DNA of 64,000 bases from Hyphomonas polymorpha PS728 (GTDB lineage Bacteria > Pseudomonadota > Alphaproteobacteria > Caulobacterales > Hyphomonadaceae): contig NZ_ARYM01000011.1 in assembly GCF_000685315.1 (NCBI RefSeq), positions 88,904 to 152,903 of the forward strand, read 5' to 3'. Both the position numbers and the translations under genes were made by a program. Position 1 is the stretch's first letter. Each line of letters opens with the position of its first letter. Positions 1 to 7,920 of this stretch are shown in pieces. The notes beneath the pieces are model-generated. The model made no database searches. It had not been told where the DNA came from and saw only the letters and a program-made list of their open reading frames with translations.

Positions 1-98
1 CCTGCGATCTGGCGCTCGACCAGCGCCGCAAACGCGGTTTCGTCGATCGCGCCGTTCTTGAAGGGTGTTACAAGGGCTGGGATTGAGCCGTGAAACAT
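1..98 (-). CDS. dapA: 4-hydroxy-tetrahydrodipicolinate synthase, N-terminal fragment
   Basis: Only the first 32 codons lie in the window; the gene runs off the left edge. The minus-strand ATG (complement of 96-98) opens a peptide beginning [16 protein letters not shown], the start typical of DapA, with the IPALVTPF stretch that forms the first barrel strand and helix. DapA condenses pyruvate with aspartate semialdehyde in lysine and diaminopimelate synthesis, so it feeds peptidoglycan as well as protein. It is transcribed divergently from the lytic transglycosylase at 187, with about 100 bp between them, an arrangement that pairs wall-precursor synthesis with wall turnover. The assignment rests on the N-terminus alone. 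Confidence 0.85.
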   Translation of the reverse strand, partial: MFHGSIPALVTPFKNGAIDETAFAALVERQIA

Positions 99-186
99 TT
101 TAACGTGCCGTTCAGGGATTGGTTGGGATTTGCGTGCTAGGCTCTGTCTTCAGACTTGTCACGCTTTGGCGCAGAAATAAACTTGG

Positions 187-2403
187 GTGAGCCGAACCAT
201 GCTCCGCATTTCCGCTGTTTTTGTGGCGATTTCTTTCCTGATTGCGGGCACATCGGCCGCCTCCCGGCCCGAGAGCCCCAGTCTGAAGCCGCGCGCCGAT
301 TCTTCGCCCTCCCCGCCGGCTCCGGTTATCGCGCAGGCTGAGGAAGCCACGCCCGCCCCGGTGCTGCGCGCCCTCACCCCTGGTGTTCAGCTGCCCGGCG
401 CCGCTCCGGCCAGCCCGGGCGCCGCCCCGCTCGCCACCCCCACAGGCGCGCCCGCCCCGCTGCCCGCCGCCATGCCCAGCCTGCTGCCGGCCCAGCCGGT
501 CAGCCCGGCCAGCATTGCCCAGCTGCAGGCCGCCTTCACCGCCATCAATCGCGGCGCCTGGAGTGAGGCCTCCCGCCTCCAGTATGACGCTGCCGACCCC
601 ACCGTGCGCGACCTCATCCTCTGGAAGCGCGCCGCTGACGGTGTGCCCGGCACCACTTTCGACGAGCTGAACTTCGCCCTCACCACCCTCTCCACCTGGC
701 CGCAGACCGACAAGATGCGCCGCCGCGCCGAGGAGATCATCGACGACAGCTCGCTCTCTGCCGAAGCCAAGGTCAAATGGCTCACCGAGTCCGGGCCCAT
801 CACCGGCGCCGGCAAGGTCGCCCTGGCCAATGCCCTGCGCCAGACCGGGCAGAGCGCGAAGGCCGAAGAGGTGATCCGCGATGTCTGGCGGAGCAACACG
901 CTGGACTCCTCGCTTCAACGCACCGTGCTTGCCCGCTGGGGCCAGTCCCTCAGCCAGGACGACCACCGCGCCCGCGTCGATTTCCTCCTCTGGACCGGCC
1001 AGCGCTCGGACGCTGAAGCCCTTAAGCCTCAGCTCACGACCGACTATCGCCAGCTCACCGATGCGCGCCTCGCCCTGATGAAGCGCGCCAACAATGTCGA
1101 CGCCGCCATCCGCGCAGTGCCGGCCAATCTCGAAAACCATCCGGGCCTGCTCTATGAGCGCGCCAACTGGCGCCGCGCCAAGAACATGGACGATGCTGTC
1201 GCCCCGCTGCTGACCCAGATCAACGGCAAGGACGTGCCTGCCGCCGGGCGCAGCCGTCTCTGGCGCGAGCGCGCCATCGCCGTGCGCAATGATCTCAAAG
1301 CCCGCAACTATGCCCGCGCCTACAGCCTCACCGCGCCGCATGGCATGTCCAGCGGCTCTGACTTTGCCGAGGCCGAATGGCTCGCCGGCTGGATCGCCCT
1401 GCGCCTGAACGGCGACGCCACCCGCGGCGTGAAGCATTTCGAGACGATGACCAACGGCGTCTCCTCGCCCGTCAGCCTCACGCGTGGCCAGTACTGGACC
1501 GGCCGCGCGCGCGACGCCCTCGGCCAGTCAGACCAGGCCCTGATCGCCTACAGCGCCGCCGCCGCTCATAAATACACCTATTACGGCCAGCTCTCGGCGG
1601 AGCGGATCGGGGACCGCAAGATCCATTTTGGCCCGCCAATCGTTCCGTCGCCGGAAGAAATCGCCGCCTTCGAGGCAAACCCGATGGTCCGCGCGCTGCG
1701 CCTCATCGGCGCCACCGGCGAGATGGGCACCTACCGCACCTTCTCCCACCATCTCGATGACGTGCTCTCCACCCCGGCGGAGTTCGAGCTGCTCGCCCAG
1801 CTCAATCACCAGATGGACCAGCCCGATACCGCCGTGCGCGCCGGCAAGGCGGGGCTGTTCAAGGGCGTGCTGGCGCCCGAAGCGGCCTATCCGGTGCTGA
1901 TGCATCCCCTCTCGCGCCAGCCCCAGGTGGAGCGCGCCTTCATGCTCGCCATCACGCGCCAGGAGAGCGAGTTCAACCCCAACGCCCGCAGCCCCGTCGG
2001 CGCCCTCGGCCTGATGCAGTTCATGCCGTCCACCGCGCGCAACGAGGCCCGCCTGCGCGGCATGCCCTATCAGCAGTCCTGGCTCACCACCGACCCCGCC
2101 TACAACATGACCCTGGGCGGCCTGCACCTCGATACCCTGCTCAGCCAGTTCGGCGGCAGCTACATCATGACGGCGGCCGCCTACAATGCCGGCCCCTCCC
2201 GGCCCAACCAGTGGGTGCGCGATTATGGCGACCCCCGCACAGGCCAGATCGACCCGGTTGACTGGGTGGAGTTCGTCCCCTTCTCCGAGACCCGCAATTA
2301 CATCCAGCGCGTCCTCGAAAACATCCAGGTCTACCGCCACCGCATCTCCGGCCAGGAAGCCGACATCCAGATCACCGAAGACCTGAAACGCGGCCGCCGC
2401 TGA
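187..2403 (+). CDS. slt: Soluble lytic murein transglycosylase (Slt70-like)
   Basis: Periplasmic enzyme expected to cleave the MurNAc-GlcNAc bond of peptidoglycan and leave 1,6-anhydro ends. The 738-residue product (from the GTG at 187; an ATG at 199 gives 734 and is equally plausible) has a signal peptide in about the first 30 residues, then an Ala/Pro-rich linker to about 110, a long helical superhelix region, and a C-terminal catalytic domain from about 575. The catalytic glutamate is E593 in the motif RQESEFNP, followed by GALGLMQFMPSTA and the AAYNAG motif of family 1 lytic transglycosylases. The Pro/Ala linker is longer than in E. coli Slt70. Transcribed divergently from dapA. A REP-like palindrome follows the stop codon. 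Confidence 0.93.
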   Translation: MSRTMLRISAVFVAISFLIAGTSAASRPESPSLKPRADSSPSPPAPVIAQAEEATPAPVLRALTPGVQLPGAAPASPGAAPLATPTGAPAPLPAAMPSLLPAQPVSPASIAQLQAAFTAINRGAWSEASRLQYDAADPTVRDLILWKRAADGVPGTTFDELNFALTTLSTWPQTDKMRRRAEEIIDDSSLSAEAKVKWLTESGPITGAGKVALANALRQTGQSAKAEEVIRDVWRSNTLDSSLQRTVLARWGQSLSQDDHRARVDFLLWTGQRSDAEALKPQLTTDYRQLTDARLALMKRANNVDAAIRAVPANLENHPGLLYERANWRRAKNMDDAVAPLLTQINGKDVPAAGRSRLWRERAIAVRNDLKARNYARAYSLTAPHGMSSGSDFAEAEWLAGWIALRLNGDATRGVKHFETMTNGVSSPVSLTRGQYWTGRARDALGQSDQALIAYSAAAAHKYTYYGQLSAERIGDRKIHFGPPIVPSPEEIAAFEANPMVRALRLIGATGEMGTYRTFSHHLDDVLSTPAEFELLAQLNHQMDQPDTAVRAGKAGLFKGVLAPEAAYPVLMHPLSRQPQVERAFMLAITRQESEFNPNARSPVGALGLMQFMPSTARNEARLRGMPYQQSWLTTDPAYNMTLGGLHLDTLLSQFGGSYIMTAAAYNAGPSRPNQWVRDYGDPRTGQIDPVDWVEFVPFSETRNYIQRVLENIQVYRHRISGQEADIQITEDLKRGRR

Positions 2404-2407
2404 CCCC

Positions 2408-2452
2408 CTGCTAGCCCCCTCTTCCGGGGGAGAGGGGGTTGGGGGTGAGGGA
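2408..2452. repeat. REP-like palindromic repeat, left copy
   Basis: C- and G-run palindrome just after the slt stop: a CCCCCTCTTCC arm, a GGGGGAGAGGGGG arm, then a GGTTGGGGGTGAGGG tail. The reverse complement closely matches the element at 2778-2813, so the two copies are inverted around the DUF559 remnant. Elements of this CTCTCCC/GGGAGAG type are common intergenic repeats in proteobacteria. Confidence 0.6.
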
Positions 2453-2498
2453 GCGCAAGATAACGACAAAACACCCCGCACGTGGTAATCTCCTGCGC

Positions 2499-2915
2499 AT
2501 GTCCCGCAGGCCCATTATCCACAGTGCCAGACGTCTGAGACAGTCGGCAAATCCCCCGGAAGACATAGCCTGGCAAGCGCTCCGGGAGCTGAGGAAATAT
2601 GGATACGCCGTCCGGCGGCAGCATCCTATCGGACCTTACATTGTCGACTTCGCCGTTCAGAAGACCATGCTGGTGATAGAAATAGATGGCGGCATTCATA
2701 ATCATGATACCGTGCAGCTCCGCGATGACCTGCGTCAAGCAGATCTCGAGCTACGCGCCCGGCTGACAGGCAGCGTCCCCTCACCCCCGGCCCCTCTCCC
2801 AAGGGAGAGGGGAGATAACGCCCCTGATCGGGTCAGATACCTTCTCCCGCGCGCCCTTCCCGGCCATCAGTGCTTGCGCCCTCGCCCCGGCGATGCTCAG
2901 AAACAGGCAGGGTAA
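2499..2915 (+). pseudogene. DUF559 (endonuclease-like) domain protein, C-terminally decayed
   Basis: The first 60-65 codons from the ATG at 2499 match the DUF559 pattern: SARRLRQSANPPEDIAWQALRELR, then the hallmark RRQHPIGPYIVDFAV and VIEIDGG, the acidic core of a VSR-like nuclease fold. After VIEIDGGIHN the usual strand-helix-strand ending in a VLRF..NE element is missing. A short ALRDDLRQADLE-like piece runs straight into codons read through a REP-like repeat (SPPAPLPRERG) and then unrelated sequence to the stop. The protein therefore looks truncated, with its tail supplied by repeat DNA. DUF559 genes often sit beside such repeats; what they do there is not established. An upstream in-frame ATG at 2439 lies inside the left repeat and is unlikely to be the start. 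Confidence 0.6.
2778..2814. repeat. REP-like palindromic repeat, right copy
   Basis: CCCCTCACCCCC followed by CTCTCCCAAGGGAGAG, a near-perfect 8 bp palindrome. It is the inverted counterpart of the repeat at 2408-2452 and is translated as the artificial tail of the DUF559 remnant. Confidence 0.6.
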
Positions 2916-2930
2916 GCCGGGAGCCAATCC

Positions 2931-4199
2931 ATGTCCTTTCTGAAATCGCTTTCCGCGCAAGTCCTCGCCGCCTTGCTGCTCGGCCTTGTCGGCGGCGCGC
3001 TGGTCGCGGGCACGGGCGATGTGCCCGAATGGCTGCCCGAAGCGGCCCAGGCCGTCGGCTCGGTCTGGCTCGGCTGCCTTCAGATGACGGTCATCCCGCT
3101 GGTCTTCTCCCTGCTGGTGGTCGGCGTGGCCGCCGTCTCCGATGCCATGACCGCCGGGCGCCTCGCCATGCGGGCCATCCTCTGGTTCTCGCTGCTGCTT
3201 GCCGGGGCCACCGTGCTCACCTTCATCGGGGTCGAAGCGGCTCTCGCGGCCTTCCCGGTGGATGAGGCAAGCGCCAGCGCCCTGATCGCCGGAGCCACCG
3301 GCGGCGAAGTGGCCGCGCCCCAGACAATCAACTTTGCCGCCTGGCTCACCTCGCTCATCCCGTCCAACCCGCTCGCGGCCGCCGCCAGCAATGCCATCCT
3401 GCCGCTGGTGATCTTCGCCCTCTTCTTCGCCTTCGCCGTCACCCGCCTGCCGGAGGAACAGCGCGTCCTGCTGGTGAAGTTCTTCGATGCGGTGGCCGAT
3501 GCGATGATCGTCATCGTCAAATGGGTGCTGCTCGCCGCGCCCATCGGCGTCTTCGCCCTCGCGCTCACGCTCGGCCTGCGCGGCGGCCTCGGCGCCACCG
3601 GCGCGCTCTTCCATTATGTGGTGCTTGTGTCGGCAGGCTGTATCGCCGTGGTGCTGATCTGCTATCCGCTCGCCGCCCTCTTCGGCGGCGTCGGCCCGCT
3701 GCGCTTTGCCCGCGCCGTCTCCGAAGCGCAGGTCGTTGCCTTCTCCACCCAGTCCTCCATCGGCACCCTGCCGGTCATGGTGGAAACTGCCCGCCGCAAT
3801 CTCGGCGTGCCCGAACATGTCGCTGGCCTCGTCCTGCCGCTCTCGGTCGCCGTCTTCCGCCTCACCAGCCCGGTGGCCAATCTCGCCGTGGTTCTCTTCA
3901 TCTGCCATGTCTCCGGCATCACGCCATCGCCCGGCCAGATGATCGCCGCCGGCCTGGTGGCCTTCGCGGTCTCCATTTCCTCGGTCGGCCTGCCCGGCCA
4001 GGTCAGCTTCTTCGTCTCGATCGCCCCCATCTGCTTCGCCATGGGCGCCCCGATCGAACTCCTCCCTCTCCTCCTGGCCGTAGAGGTCATCCCCGACATC
4101 TTCCGCACGGTCGGCAACGTGACCGCAGACCTCGCCGTCACCACCATTCTGAATAAGAACGACAAGGGCGTGCGCACCATCGCCTCCGAAACGGCCTGA
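2931..4199 (+). CDS. Dicarboxylate/amino acid:cation symporter (DAACS family)
   Basis: A 422-residue inner-membrane transporter of the glutamate/aspartate/C4-dicarboxylate family, which moves an acidic solute inward with sodium or protons. About eight hydrophobic helices and two re-entrant hairpins are visible. The serine-rich hairpin appears as FSTQSSIGTLPVM (about residues 270-282), and the later conserved helix contains LPLSVAVFRLTSPVANLAV, where the family usually has an MDGT-type cation site; here VFRLTSP replaces the common NMDGTA, so cation or substrate preference may differ from DctA or GltP. The ATG at 2931 follows GGGAGCC. It is followed by a terminator hairpin shared with the convergent aldehyde dehydrogenase. 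The substrate cannot be named from sequence. Confidence 0.85.
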   Translation: MSFLKSLSAQVLAALLLGLVGGALVAGTGDVPEWLPEAAQAVGSVWLGCLQMTVIPLVFSLLVVGVAAVSDAMTAGRLAMRAILWFSLLLAGATVLTFIGVEAALAAFPVDEASASALIAGATGGEVAAPQTINFAAWLTSLIPSNPLAAAASNAILPLVIFALFFAFAVTRLPEEQRVLLVKFFDAVADAMIVIVKWVLLAAPIGVFALALTLGLRGGLGATGALFHYVVLVSAGCIAVVLICYPLAALFGGVGPLRFARAVSEAQVVAFSTQSSIGTLPVMVETARRNLGVPEHVAGLVLPLSVAVFRLTSPVANLAVVLFICHVSGITPSPGQMIAAGLVAFAVSISSVGLPGQVSFFVSIAPICFAMGAPIELLPLLLAVEVIPDIFRTVGNVTADLAVTTILNKNDKGVRTIASETA

Positions 4200-4210
4200 G
4201 CTCTCCGCGC

Positions 4211-4244
4211 AAAAAAGCGCCGGCAGGTCTCCCCGCCGGCGCTT
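4211..4244 (-). terminator. Rho-independent terminator of the aldehyde dehydrogenase gene
   Basis: Perfect 10 bp stem (AAGCGCCGGC at 4215-4224 with GCCGGCGCTT at 4235-4244) and a 10-base loop. Read on the minus strand it ends in a run of six T, so it serves the minus-strand gene ending at 4266; the stem can also stop plus-strand transcription from the symporter. Confidence 0.85.
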
Positions 4245-4265
4245 CCGATATAATCAGCTTACGGC

Positions 4266-5702
4266 TTATTTCTTCATCCGGCCCTTCACCTGGGCGCGAT
4301 ACTTGTCGCCATAGGGCGGGCGCATCATGGCCAGAAGTTCGCTCTTGGTCTGGGTGTAGATCGCCTTCTTGTGGCTGAATTCGAGGAAGCCCTCCCGGCC
4401 ATGATAGGAGCCCATGCCCGACGGCCCGATGCCGCCGAAGGGCAGCTCTTCCTGCGCCACATGGAAGATCACATCATTCACGGTCACACCGCCCGACGTG
4501 GTGTTGTTCAGCACAAAGCTCTTCTCGCTCTCGTCCTCACCGAAATAATAGAGGCCCAGCGGACGGTCATGCTTGTTGATATAGGCCACCGCGTCCTTGG
4601 CATCGCCATAGGATTTGATCGGCAGGATCGGCCCAAAAATCTCATCCTGCATAACCCGCATGTCATCGGTCGGGTCCACGATGATTGTCGGCGGGATCTT
4701 GTGGTGGGGCTGCTGGGAGAAGTTCTCGCCCTTGGGGTTGATCTCGATCACCTGGGCGCCCTTGGCGCGGGCATCTTCGACATAGCCGTTGATCCGGTCA
4801 TAATGGCGCTGATTGACGATCGAGGTGTAGTCGTCATTGTCCTTGAGGCCGGAGGCATACATCGTCTCCACCGCCTTGGTCGCGGCCATCACGAAGTCCT
4901 GCGTCTTCTCCTTCGGCACGAAGGCATAGTCCGGGGCCAGACAGATCTGACCCGCATTCAGCGTCTTGCCGGCCATGATCCGGTTGGCCGCCTTCTGAAG
5001 ATCGGCCGAGCGGCCGAGAATCACCGGGCTCTTGCCGCCCAGTTCCAGCGTCAGCGGCACCAGATTGTCAGCCGCCGCCCGCATCACATGCTTGGCTACC
5101 GAGGTCGCCCCCGTGAAGAGGATGTGATCGAAGGCGAGCTTCGTAAACTCCGCCCCCACATCCGGCCCGCCGGTGACGACGACGCATTCCTCGGACGTAT
5201 AATATTTCGCGATCAGCTCTTTCATCAGCTCCGAAGTCGCCTCGGTGAATTCGGACGGCTTGATCATGCAGCGGTTGCCGGCGGCAAACACGCCCGCCAG
5301 CGGCGTGAAGGTCAGGTTCACCGGGAAGTTCCACGGGCTGATCACGCCGATCACGCCCTTGGGCTGGAACTGCAGCTCCGCCTTTGAGCCCAACAGCCCC
5401 AGCGGAAACTCCACCTTGCGCTTCTCCGGCTTCACCCATTTGGCCACATGCGCCTTGGCATGTTTCAGCGCGCCGATGGAGCCGGCAATGTCGGTCAGGT
5501 TAGACTGATCCTTGGAGCGGTGGCCGAAATCAGCCGCCATCGCATCGTTCAGCGCGGCGCCATGCGTGGCCAGAAGATCAATGGACTTGTCGAGCCATTC
5601 GATCCGTTTCTGCACCGACGGAATCCCGTCCCGCAGATGCGCGGCCTTCTGTTTCGCGAGCAGTGCATTCATGCCGGAAGCCGGCGCGGCGTCGAGGGCC
5701 AT
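4266..5702 (-). CDS. Coniferyl aldehyde dehydrogenase-like NAD(P)+ aldehyde dehydrogenase
   Basis: A 478-residue ALDH-superfamily enzyme closest in pattern to coniferyl aldehyde dehydrogenase (CalB), which oxidises aromatic or long-chain aldehydes to acids. Visible landmarks are GVIGVISPWNFP (oxyanion-hole Asn), the cofactor-binding KPSEFT and FTGATSVAK, the general base E220 in LELGGKSP, the catalytic cysteine C254 in NAGQICLAPDY, and EIFGPILP near residue 360. The ATG at 5702 is preferred because it follows GGGAG and matches the family start; upstream codons in frame are not family-like. It is divergent from the enoyl-CoA hydratase at 5868 across a region with inverted repeats. The natural aldehyde is unknown. 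Confidence 0.85.
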   Translation of the reverse strand: MALDAAPASGMNALLAKQKAAHLRDGIPSVQKRIEWLDKSIDLLATHGAALNDAMAADFGHRSKDQSNLTDIAGSIGALKHAKAHVAKWVKPEKRKVEFPLGLLGSKAELQFQPKGVIGVISPWNFPVNLTFTPLAGVFAAGNRCMIKPSEFTEATSELMKELIAKYYTSEECVVVTGGPDVGAEFTKLAFDHILFTGATSVAKHVMRAAADNLVPLTLELGGKSPVILGRSADLQKAANRIMAGKTLNAGQICLAPDYAFVPKEKTQDFVMAATKAVETMYASGLKDNDDYTSIVNQRHYDRINGYVEDARAKGAQVIEINPKGENFSQQPHHKIPPTIIVDPTDDMRVMQDEIFGPILPIKSYGDAKDAVAYINKHDRPLGLYYFGEDESEKSFVLNNTTSGGVTVNDVIFHVAQEELPFGGIGPSGMGSYHGREGFLEFSHKKAIYTQTKSELLAMMRPPYGDKYRAQVKGRMKK

Positions 5703-5726
5703 GTGTTGATATCTCCCAATCCCTTG

Positions 5727-5755
5727 TGTTCGTTGAACAGTGTAGCGCCTGTTCA
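5727..5755. promoter_or_regulatory. Candidate operator in the ALDH/enoyl-CoA hydratase divergent region
   Basis: Two overlapping palindromes: TGTTC-GTT-GAACA (5727-5739) and TGAACAG-N8-CTGTTCA (5734-5740 with 5749-5755). They lie 25-53 bp upstream of the ALDH start, so they probably bind a dimeric repressor or activator. No regulator gene is adjacent. Confidence 0.45.
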
Positions 5756-5867
5756 GCGTTTCCCCAAGAGGCATCGAAAACCGCTTACCCGGCGTGAGGC
5801 GTTCACGGACGCAAAGCTTGCCTCTAGAACCTTGCCAACAAGACCGGATTTACAGAGGGAGACGCCA

Positions 5868-6668
5868 ATGGCGACGTACGAAAAGATTTCCTATGAGCGC
5901 AATGGCGACACCGCGATCATCGCCTTCAACGATGACAAGACGCTGAATGCCTGCGGCGTCGACACGGCCATCGAGCTGCTGCACGCCTTTGAAGTGGCCG
6001 CCAATGAAGCCCGCTGCACCATCTTCACCGGCAAGGGCCGCGGCTTCTGCTCGGGCGCCAATCTCGGCGGCATGGGCTCTGGCCCCGAAATCGCCTACCC
6101 CGGTTCCAAACCCGACGCAGGCAAGGCGCTGGACGCTTTCTACAATCCGCTGGTCACCGCCATTCGCGAACACCCCCATCCGGTCATCACGGCGGTCAAT
6201 GGTGCCGCCGCTGGCGTCGGCTGCGCGCTCGGTCTGATGGGCGACCTCGTGATCGCTGGCAAGAGCGCCTACTTCCTCCAGGCCTTCCGCCGCATCGGCC
6301 TTGTGCCCGATGGCGGCTCCACCTGGCTGCTCGCCCGCACCATCGGCCGCGTCCGCGCCATGGAAATGGCCCTCCTCGGCGAGAAAGTCTCCGCCGATCA
6401 GGCGCTGAGCTGGGGTCTCGTCAACCGGGTCGTCGATGACGCCGAACTGCTGCCGACGGCGCTGGACTTTGCCGGCAAGCTCGCCGCCGGCCCGACGGTG
6501 GCCCTCGCCCTCACCCGCAAGATCATCTGGGACGCCAGCGAGGCAGACTTCGGCGCCGCCCTGCACAATGAGCGTGTTGCCCAGCGCACGGCTGGCCGCA
6601 CGGACGACTTCAAGGAAGGCGTCAGCGCCTTCCTCCAGAAGCGCCCTGCGGAGTTCAAAGGCAAGTAA
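5868..6668 (+). CDS. Enoyl-CoA hydratase/isomerase family protein
   Basis: A 266-residue crotonase-fold enzyme that hydrates or isomerises enoyl-CoA esters. The oxyanion-hole segments are FCSGANLGGMG (about residues 62-72) and NGAAAGVGCALGLMGDLVIA (about 107-126). The region that carries catalytic acids reads FRRIGLVPDGGSTWLL, so it has the Asp of PaaG/PaaB-like members in place of the second Glu of classical hydratases; an isomerase or ring-CoA role is possible. The ATG at 5868 follows a GAGGGA ribosome-binding site, so the longer in-frame extension upstream is not used. It is divergent from the aldehyde dehydrogenase, which suggests a shared aromatic or fatty substrate route. Confidence 0.87.
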   Translation: MATYEKISYERNGDTAIIAFNDDKTLNACGVDTAIELLHAFEVAANEARCTIFTGKGRGFCSGANLGGMGSGPEIAYPGSKPDAGKALDAFYNPLVTAIREHPHPVITAVNGAAAGVGCALGLMGDLVIAGKSAYFLQAFRRIGLVPDGGSTWLLARTIGRVRAMEMALLGEKVSADQALSWGLVNRVVDDAELLPTALDFAGKLAAGPTVALALTRKIIWDASEADFGAALHNERVAQRTAGRTDDFKEGVSAFLQKRPAEFKGK

Positions 6669-6767
6669 CCTTTGATTGCTTAAATTAAATCTGTTGCACC
6701 TTAAGGATTATGCAACCTTGTCCCCATAGGGTTCGCGAAAAATCGAACCTCTTGGGGACGAGATAAG

Positions 6768-7256
6768 ATGGATTTCAGGCTGTTACACTTCAATTGCGTG
6801 CGCCCGCTCGGGTCGTTCACGCTTGAAAACCCTTATGTCGTGACCTTCCTGTCCATTCTGCCGCGCATCTTTGCAGATGCCGATCAGTTTGAAGGCCTGC
6901 ACTATCACGAACACGGCCTGCGCTGCCCGGATCAGAGCTGGCGGACGTACAAGGACGCCTTCCCCTACCCCGATGACTGGCGCTCGCCTGAAGTCTCGAC
7001 CATGGCCGTCTGGCGCTCGCTCGAAGACCTGAAAGCCTTTACCTATAATGGCCGCACCCACCCGCCGGGCATGCGCCGCCTTGGTCAGGAGATCGACCGC
7101 AGCGACGGCCCCGGCTTCGTCATGTGGTGGGCCCGCAAGGGCGAGCGCTTCACCCTGGAAGACGGCTTTCAGCGCCTGCAGCATCTGCGCCGCCACGGAT
7201 CGTCCGACCACGCATTTTCCCTGGATCAGCCCGCCCTGCGCCCAGCCGTCGCCTGA
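6768..7256 (+). CDS. DUF3291 domain protein
   Basis: A 162-residue protein of the DUF3291 family, related in fold to dimeric alpha/beta-barrel monooxygenases. Seen here are FSILPRI-type N-terminal helix residues (VVTFLSILPRIFADAD), the central MAVWRSLEDLKAFTYNGRTH with the conserved W, S and L-x-x-F-x-Y pattern, and VMWWARKGERFTLEDGFQRL with the WW pair near the C-terminus. No cofactor motif is visible and no function is established for the family. The start at 6768 follows GGGGACGAGATAAG. It ends 2 bp before the convergent TfoX-N gene, and no terminator separates them. Confidence 0.75.
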   Translation: MDFRLLHFNCVRPLGSFTLENPYVVTFLSILPRIFADADQFEGLHYHEHGLRCPDQSWRTYKDAFPYPDDWRSPEVSTMAVWRSLEDLKAFTYNGRTHPPGMRRLGQEIDRSDGPGFVMWWARKGERFTLEDGFQRLQHLRRHGSSDHAFSLDQPALRPAVA

Positions 7257-7258
7257 GC

Positions 7259-7636
7259 TTACGCCGGTTTCGGCTTGCGCTTCTTCGGCGGGCTCTTGGC
7301 CTTTGCTGCCCGCGCCGCGCTCAGCGCCCGGCGCGCCCAGAGGGCGGCCTCATCCGGATCATCCATCGCTGAAGACGGCAGGCTGACATAGCCAAGGTCT
7401 ATCGGCCTGGCATCGCTTGAGCGCAGATAGAGAAAAGGCGCGCCCCCTTCCGCCGACAGATCATCCCGCAGGGCCGGATCTACCTTCAGGAAGATCTGGT
7501 CATCGGCGAGAAGCGCGAACATCACGCCATCCTGATAGACGCCTGCCCCGCCGAACATACGCCGGATGTTGACCGGTCCAACGCCGGAAAACAGTTCCAG
7601 CACGAATTCGTGAAACGGGTCGGGCGGCTTCGGCAT
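7259..7636 (-). CDS. TfoX N-terminal domain protein
   Basis: A 125-residue stand-alone TfoX-N domain: the family core is VRRMFGGAGVYQDGVMFALLADDQIFLKVD, seen here at about residues 25-54, followed by a basic Lys/Pro tail (PPKKRKPKP). Full-length TfoX regulates competence in gammaproteobacteria, but short TfoX-N proteins of alphaproteobacteria have no assigned role. The start ATG at 7636 lies 2 bp after the stop of the DUF3253 gene, so it is the last gene of the run acyl-CoA dehydrogenase / hydrolase / DUF3253 / TfoX-N. The longer in-frame extension overlaps DUF3253 out of frame and is rejected. Confidence 0.8.
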   Translation of the reverse strand: MPKPPDPFHEFVLELFSGVGPVNIRRMFGGAGVYQDGVMFALLADDQIFLKVDPALRDDLSAEGGAPFLYLRSSDARPIDLGYVSLPSSAMDDPDEAALWARRALSAARAAKAKSPPKKRKPKPA

Positions 7637-7638
7637 CC

Positions 7639-7920
7639 TCAGCCTCCGGAAGCGGCGCCGATCACCTTGCCCGGCAGGCCGATCCGGTAGACGCCCTTGA
7701 AGGTCTCGGGGTCCACCGGCTTGCCCTTCCGGTAGATCGCGATCACGCCATCTTTCGCAAGGCGCACAGCCTCGGCGCGCACATCCGGCAGCAGCTTCTG
7801 CCACCGGTCTGCGCTCACCGCCTTGGCCGCATCTTCCGGCGCAATCGTTCCGCCCACGCCGCGTTCGGCCGTCAGCTCAAGGATGGCTTCCCGAACAGGG
7901 TTTTTTGCTTCCTCGCTCAC
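7639..7920 (-). CDS. DUF3253 family protein (small winged-helix-like)
   Basis: A 93-residue protein with the DUF3253 layout: an N-terminal helix VREAILELTAERG, then TIAPEDAAKAVSADRWQKLLPDVRAEAVRLAKDGVIAIYRKG, ending in VYRIGLP. The helix-helix-turn and basic wing give the family a predicted winged-helix shape, so nucleic-acid binding is possible but unproven. It starts with GTG, overlapping the hydrolase stop by 4 bp (GTGA), which indicates translational coupling in the same operon. Confidence 0.78.
   Translation of the reverse strand: MSEEAKNPVREAILELTAERGVGGTIAPEDAAKAVSADRWQKLLPDVRAEAVRLAKDGVIAIYRKGKPVDPETFKGVYRIGLPGKVIGAASGG

Noticed and set aside
112..1437. Long minus-strand open frame opposite the lytic transglycosylase
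   Set aside because: Gly/Ala/Arg-rich translation without any family pattern; it is antisense to a well-supported gene and arises from GC-rich codon bias.
6680..6704. CtrA-type binding site (TTAA-N7-TTAA) upstream of the DUF3291 gene
   Set aside because: TTAA occurs at 6680, 6685 and 6701, but no pair has the required 7 bp spacing.
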